Shown here: positions 59,240 to 64,000 of the stretch, piece after piece
Layout of the letters: each line of letters starts with the position of its first letter
Numbering within the stretch: position 1 is the first letter of the stretch
Program-made: the position numbers and the translations under genes
Source: Siphonodentalium dalli
Taxonomy: Eukaryota > Mollusca > Scaphopoda > Gadilida > Siphonodentaliidae
DNA length: 64,000 nt
NCBI GenBank assembly: GCA_032622095.1
Contig: CP136062.1
Location: forward strand, 1,548,001-1,612,000
Direction: 5' to 3'
Notes under the pieces: model-generated
The model's database searches: none
The model's input: the letters and a program-made list of their open reading frames with translations, nothing else
What the model was told of the DNA's origin: nothing

Positions 59240-59740
59240 GCAGTTTTGAGTAACTCTTTAGACATGGCCGTTATTTCGTAAAAGTGATACTTAAAGAAAT
59301 AACTGGCATCTTAGAATTATCTCTCATTGTGAAAACATAAACCGCAGTGCTTTATAATATTTCGGCGAGAATCCAAATCTAGATTCTCGTAAATATTTTC
59401 GCAATTTACCCTGTATTCTCGTGAAATATTGTATGGATTCTCGCAAAATCGGATGAAATAGATCGGTATGCCATTAGGCGCCATCGTATCTAATCCCATA
59501 CTGTGCCGTCAGTGCCGACTAGGTGACAATAATAATAAAAACAAAATTGTCTATGCACAAATATCATTGCGATACTAAAACTTCTAAAAGCTCTAAATAC
59601 GTTGATCGAAGCAACTGTGTGTTGAAAATTAAGACTCCTAACTTCGCCAAGTCGTGCACACGTCTAGAACAGGCTATGTAGCTCGTTTTGTCTTTTATAG
59701 TTGGATGATACAGTAGCCTGATTGAGCTTCATTTTTAATG
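59240..59740 (+). repeat. Dispersed repeat, second copy, with an empty MITE site
   Basis: Same blocks as 38990-40220. Reads GCCGACTAGGTGACAATA where the other copy has a TA-MITE between two TAs. Contains a private AATCC/GATTCTCG-rich palindromic insertion near 59360-59460. Confidence 0.8.
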
Positions 59741-59768
59741 TCAATTACATGTCTACCACTTTCTGGTA

Positions 59769-60133
59769 CCCTGCTGGACAAGACAAGTGTCCACTTAACT
59801 GCGGTGCAGTTAGCGTTGCCACCGAGGCCGAAATGCAACTACACTGCAGCTTCACCGGCTAACTACAGTTGGGCCGGGGTAATTGCCATTCGGCATGGTG
59901 TAGTTGCCACGGTGTACTTTCATCAAACTGAAAAAAGACAAGACAAACCAGAAATCTAACCACGATGTACATGCCATTTGACCGCGAGGGTAGTTGCCTT
60001 TCGGTCGCAGTTACATGTAACTTGCCGTTTGGTCGCAGTGTACCGGTACTTGCCGTTCGGCCACGGTGCTCAACTGCAGTTGAACGGCAAATACACCACG
60101 GTGCCAATGAAGATTTGTTTTTGTCCAGCGGGG
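59769..60133 (+). mobile_element. TA-MITE, copy I
   Basis: CCCTGCTGGACAAGACAAGT to TTTTTGTCCAGCGGGG with TA on both sides (59767-59768, 60134-60135). 365 bp. Confidence 0.92.
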
Positions 60134-60333
60134 TATACCACGAAAAAGTGCATAGAATTGACGTTCATTAGTTGTGTGTGCCACTATCCCATCTACAAAC
60201 AAACAGTTAACTCGTTATGCCAAATATAGATGTGTAAATCATTAAAATTTATACATTAAAAATGTGCTCAATCAGGCTAGCCTATGATAGACAAAATGAG
60301 GCTGATGGGGTCATTGTCACAAGGCTTCGGTCA

Positions 60334-60740
60334 CATTCGTAGCCAGCTTTTTAAATCGATCACAAATGTAGTCAGCTTTTCGCTGGCGATCACATTCGTA
60401 GCCAGCTTTTCTAATTCCATGCTTTATATGGCGCGAAATATGACGTCATCGCGTTCGTGACTAAAATATCGACGTCATGCTCCAAAACTGACTTCGTTTA
60501 TGAACTGATATTGGAATATAATTCGAGCATCTAACGACATTGATCGGAAACCTCAGGTTATTAGATGAACTGATATCAAATTAAAATTTATGTTGTTTTT
60601 CATTCATGAACTCAGAAAAATGAGACTAACCTAATCTTGTTCATTGAGGCTCGCATGAATATGAAAAACTGGCTACAATTGTGATCGCCGTAGAAAAGCT
60701 GGCTACATTTGTGATCGATTTAAAAAGCTGGCTACGAATG
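60334..60740. mobile_element. Foldback element with ~83-bp arms of triple repeats
   Basis: Left arm 60334-60417 and right arm 60658-60740 are inverted; the outer 38 bp are perfect (CATTCGTAGCCAGCTTTTTA onwards). Each arm is three copies of a ~30-bp GATCACAxxTGTAGCCAGCTTTT motif. The centre is AT-rich and non-coding. No target duplication recognised. Confidence 0.85.
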
Positions 60741-61030
60741 CAGGGAAGGATCCAGGGCTCTTTTGATACCTGTTACAGGTTTGGGCGCCCAAACTCTGGT
60801 GGCCTAAATGTCCCCAAATTGCAAGTGGATAGTTTTATTAAAGCTGAATTTTCTATATTTTGAAGGAAATCTTCTATTATAATTCAACAACATGCAATGC
60901 AAATCATCAATATACAGTTGATATAGAGCCTTTATTTGCCTAATCAAGTGTCCAGTGAGAAATATTTTAAACCTTTCATGACTGGGGCTTCTTGAAATTT
61001 TGCAAAAATCCTGTGCCAATGCATTGTCTA

Positions 61031-61624
61031 TCTCATATATATTTTGAAGACCTCTGTCTGTTTGTTTGTCTGTATGTTTGTCTGTATGTTTGTCATTTAT
61101 ACAAATCTACGATTCACGACCGATCGGGACGAAACTTGGTACGTGTGTGTAGTTTGACCAGGCGGTGGACGTTGTTGTATTGGCGAGCCCGTGCGGCGCC
61201 AGCTTCGCGCATGCGCAGACGAGATCTCGGAAACGGGTGGAGCTATCGACTTGAAATTTGGTATGTGAATGTATCTTGCCCCGGATGCGAATTTTATCGG
61301 GTCGCCGAGTCCGTGCTACGCCAGCTTCGCGCATGCGCAGACGAGATCTCGGAAACGGGTGGAGCTTCGCGCATGCGCAGACGAGATCTCGGAGACGGGT
61401 AGAGCTATCGACTTGAAATTTGGTATGTGAATGTATCTTGCCCCGGATACACATTTTATCGGGTCGCCGAGTCCGTGCGACGCCAGTTTCGCGCATGCGC
61501 AGACGAGATCTCAGAAACGGGTGGAGCTTCGCGCATGAGCAGACCAGATCTCGGAAACGGGTGGAGCTATCGACTTGAAATTTGGTTTTTGAATAGCCCG
61601 GACAACGTCGGGCTCATCGGCTAG
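61031..61624 (+). mobile_element. Helitron-like element, array member 1
   Basis: Starts after A with TCTCATATATATTTTGAAG. Ends with the hairpin GCCCG...CGGGC (GCCCGGACAACGTCGGGC, 7-bp stem with one bulge), seven bases, then CTAG at 61621-61624. 594 bp, non-autonomous. The core has repeats of GCGCATGCGCAGACGAGATC, ACGGGTGGAGCTATCGACTT and TGTATCTTGCCCCGGATAC. Confidence 0.88.
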
Positions 61625-62626
61625 TCTCATATATATTTTGAAGACCTCTGTCTGTTTGTCTGTATGTTTGTCATTTATACAAATCTACGATTCTCGACCG
61701 ATCGGGACCAAACTTGGTACGTGTGTGTAGTTTGACCAGGCGGTGGACGTTGTCGTATTGGCGAGCCCGTGCGGCGCCCGCTTCGCGCATGCGCAGACGA
61801 TATCTCGGAAACGGGTGGAGCTATCGACTTGAAATTTGGTATGTGAATGTATCTTGCCCCGGATACGAATTTTATCGGGTCGCCGAGCACGTGCGACGCC
61901 AGCTTCGCGCATGCGCAGACGAGATCTCGGAAACAGGTGGAGCTATCGACTTGAAATTTGGTATGTGAATGTATATTGCCCCGGATACGAATTTTATCGG
62001 GTTGCCGAGTCCGTGCGACGCCAGCTTCGCGCATGCGCAGACCAGATCTCGGAAACGGGTAGAGCTATCGACTTGAAATTTGGTTTTTTAATAGCCCGGA
62101 CAACGTCGGGCTGCTCGCGCATGCGCAGACCAGATCTCGGAAACGGGTAGAGCTATCGACTTGAAATTTGGTATGTGAATGTATCTTGCCCCGGATACGA
62201 ATTTTATCGGACCAAACTTGGTACGTGTGTGTAGTTTGACCAGGCGGTGGACGTTATCGTATTGGCAAGCCCGTGTGGCGCCCGCTTCGCGCATGCGCAG
62301 ACGAGATCTCGGAAACGGGTGGAGCTATCGACTTGAAATTTGGTATGTGAATGTATCTTGCCCCGGATACGAATTTTATCGGGTCCCAGAGCCCGTGCGA
62401 CGCCAGCTTCGCGCATGCGCAGACGAGATCTCGGAAACGGGTGGAGCTATCGATTTGAAATTTGGTATGTGAATGTATCTTGCCCCGGATACAAATTTTA
62501 TCGGGTCGCCGAGCCCGTGCGACGCCAGCGTCGCGCATGCGCAGACCAGATCTCGGAAACGGGTGGAACTATCGACTTGAAATTTGGTTTTTGAATAGCC
62601 CGGACAACGTCGGGCTCATCGGCTAG
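61625..62626 (+). mobile_element. Helitron-like element, array member 2
   Basis: Begins TCTCATATATATTTTGAAG immediately after the CTAG of member 1 and ends with the same hairpin and CTAG at 62623-62626. 1002 bp, because of extra ~125-bp core units. A partial internal duplication of the 3' terminus occurs near 62093-62112. Confidence 0.88.
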
Positions 62627-63751
62627 TCTATACTATATATTTTGAGACTTCGTATATATGTGTGTATATATGTGTGTACTTCATAGAATCCAAAACGCGT
62701 GTACAGATTGAGCTCAAACTTCCTATGTAAGTGTCAAATCCCACCGACACGACCGTGTTCGCGATTTAGAGAAGCTCAGAGCACCCGTTCTCTAATCTCA
62801 AATCACCGCAAAGGCACGGCGTGGGTTAATCAAGTGATTATTTAATGAGCGTTTGTTTTTGACGCATCTCTATAAAGAGCGTCTGTTTGCCATTCAACGT
62901 TATTTGCATCTGCAGAGAGATATACGGAACATACATTAAATTTAAAAAACATTTGTTTCTGACCAACCCTGCGAGCACGGATGGCGCGCTTTGTTTTTAC
63001 AGTATATACTTATATACCGAAATCATCCCAGATAATCACGAATATAGCATCAGATTTCTCCCCAGATATACCGTTATAAAGCTACTGGAATCTGCCAATC
63101 TACGGGAAATTCCAGGGAATGCCGATTGAGCTCAAACTTGCTACCCACGGGAAGTGTCATATATATGAGTGTGTCCTATATAGACTCAGACCGATTGAGC
63201 TCAAACTTGCTAAATAAGAAAATAGCCCCCAAGCCGTAAATATCAACAACAACGATATTACTAAATACACGTTTTCGGCAATGTGAGAGTTTTCGGGGAG
63301 CCGTGATGCCAACAACACGACCCGAAGCCCTGAATGCCAACAACAGATTCAATGCAATGTTATCTATTATGCAGAGAGATTTCACGACATTACGACGGGT
63401 ACGGCAGACTCAAAATATTATGCAGACAGATTTCCCGACGGGAAGCGTTTGTTTTAAATTCAATGCAATGTTATCGTAGAGAGATTTCACGAAACAAAGA
63501 ATGCGTTGTCTGTCGTTCATAGGAAGGGGTGATTTATACGGGTAAATTTTTCCGCCAGAAACAAAAAAATTAATTAAAACAATTTACAATTTAATTAAAA
63601 CAATTTAAAATTAAAAAAAATTAACAATAAAAAAACAATTAAAAAACAAAATATATTAAATTTAAAAAACATTAAATTCATATTCAAAAATGTCATGTTT
63701 CTGAAACAAAGCCATGGGACGAATGCCGCCAGTGGCGGGCTAACCTGCTAG
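62627..63751 (+). mobile_element. Helitron-like element, array member 3, different subfamily
   Basis: Begins TCTATACTATATATTTTGAG directly after member 2. Ends with hairpin CCGCC-AGT-GGCGG, GCTAACCTG and CTAG at 63748-63751. The core differs from members 1-2 (GATTGAGCTCAAACTTGCTA, GCAGAGAGATTTC repeats and an AT-rich tract at 63540-63690). No Rep/helicase coding. Confidence 0.8.
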
Positions 63752-64000
63752 TCTTCTCTTCTATATATTTTGAGAACTCCGTGTATTCGAGAGATAGCCC
63801 ACACCCTCCGGACCTCAATGATATGATCGTGAATGAGTATTGATATACCCCACTAAACTTTGACAAACACCAGTAATGGTGTGTAGATCATTTCCATATA
63901 TCTCCTATATATTTTGATACAATCTATCTAATTTACATATCTCTCTTATATATTTATGTTTGTGTGTGTGTTGTACTTCATACAAATCTACGATTCTCGA
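63752..64000 (+). mobile_element. Helitron-like element(s), array member 4, runs off the window
   Basis: TCTTCTCTTCTATATATTTTGAG follows the CTAG of member 3. Further 5'-end-like strings TCTCCTATATATTTTGATAC (63900) and TCTCTTATATATTTATG (63943) suggest nested or successive starts. Incomplete. Confidence 0.65.

Noticed and set aside
61107-62594. Overlapping Arg/Cys-rich ORFs up to 136 codons on both strands
   Set aside because: They follow the ~125-bp Helitron core repeats, appear on both strands and carry no domain motif; repeat-driven shadows.

Overview
This window looks like intergenic or intronic DNA from a marine invertebrate nuclear genome. The sequence is AT-rich, has no operon-like gene packing, and is dominated by transposable elements, with many TACATGTA and ACCGGT words. 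The lineage (amphioxus, hemichordate, echinoderm or mollusc type) cannot be settled from sequence alone. Only one convincing intact protein-coding exon is present: a 331-residue FkbM-type methyltransferase with a single N-terminal membrane anchor (12238-13233, +). It starts six bases after a good 3' splice site and is followed 120 bp later by a decayed fragment of a second FkbM copy.

Almost everything else is mobile-element sequence, and many boundaries can be fixed exactly because one repeat has landed inside another whose intact sequence is also in the window. I can define: a TA-target MITE family with CCCTGCTGG ends (about ten copies); several hAT-like non-autonomous elements with 8-bp target duplications (4597-5193, 27210-28367, 32852-33650, 36410-37357, 37571-38762, 46945-47701); TTAA-flanked Kolobok/T2-like elements (2776-3269, 14112-14571); a second TA-target MITE (39465-39908); and a head-to-tail array of Helitron-like elements (61031 to the window end) with exact CTAG|TC junctions. 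There are also foldback elements (1310-1845, 34590-36235, 60334-60740), a tRNA-derived SINE (5594, and an interrupted copy at 37537), a dead LINE (15480-17505, minus), an SGNH-hydrolase-like pseudogene (20427-21073), and a 5S rRNA 3' fragment inside a TIR element (58801-58882).

Layout: 1-2430 holds a hAT-like copy, a large foldback and degenerate tandem repeats. 2432-5345 is a tandem family with the core AAGATGGCCGC, carrying three different nested transposons. 5590-11530 is a SINE, a foldback and TA-MITEs with odd low-T tracts. 11540-13400 is a 155-bp tandem array, the FkbM exon and its pseudogene relic. 14100-21700 is a TTAA MITE, the dead LINE and the SGNH relic. 22100-31290 is more AAGATGG arrays, two G-rich hAT-like elements and dispersed inverted repeats. 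32170-33730 is a three-layer nest (MITE in MITE, plus hAT). 34560-40220 is a foldback, hAT elements and a SINE/hAT/MITE nest. 40212-44142 is an AAGATGG array abutting a Helitron-like unit. 44400-50000 holds dispersed repeats, a hAT element and a 175-bp tandem array. 50000-59120 is sparse, with one AAGATGG array and the 5S-bearing TIR elements. 59120-64000 is another TA-MITE, a perfect-arm foldback and the Helitron array.

The genes do not form a pathway. The value of the window lies in the nested insertions, which give relative ages and exact target-site preferences. No CRISPR array, functional tRNA or intact rRNA gene was seen.
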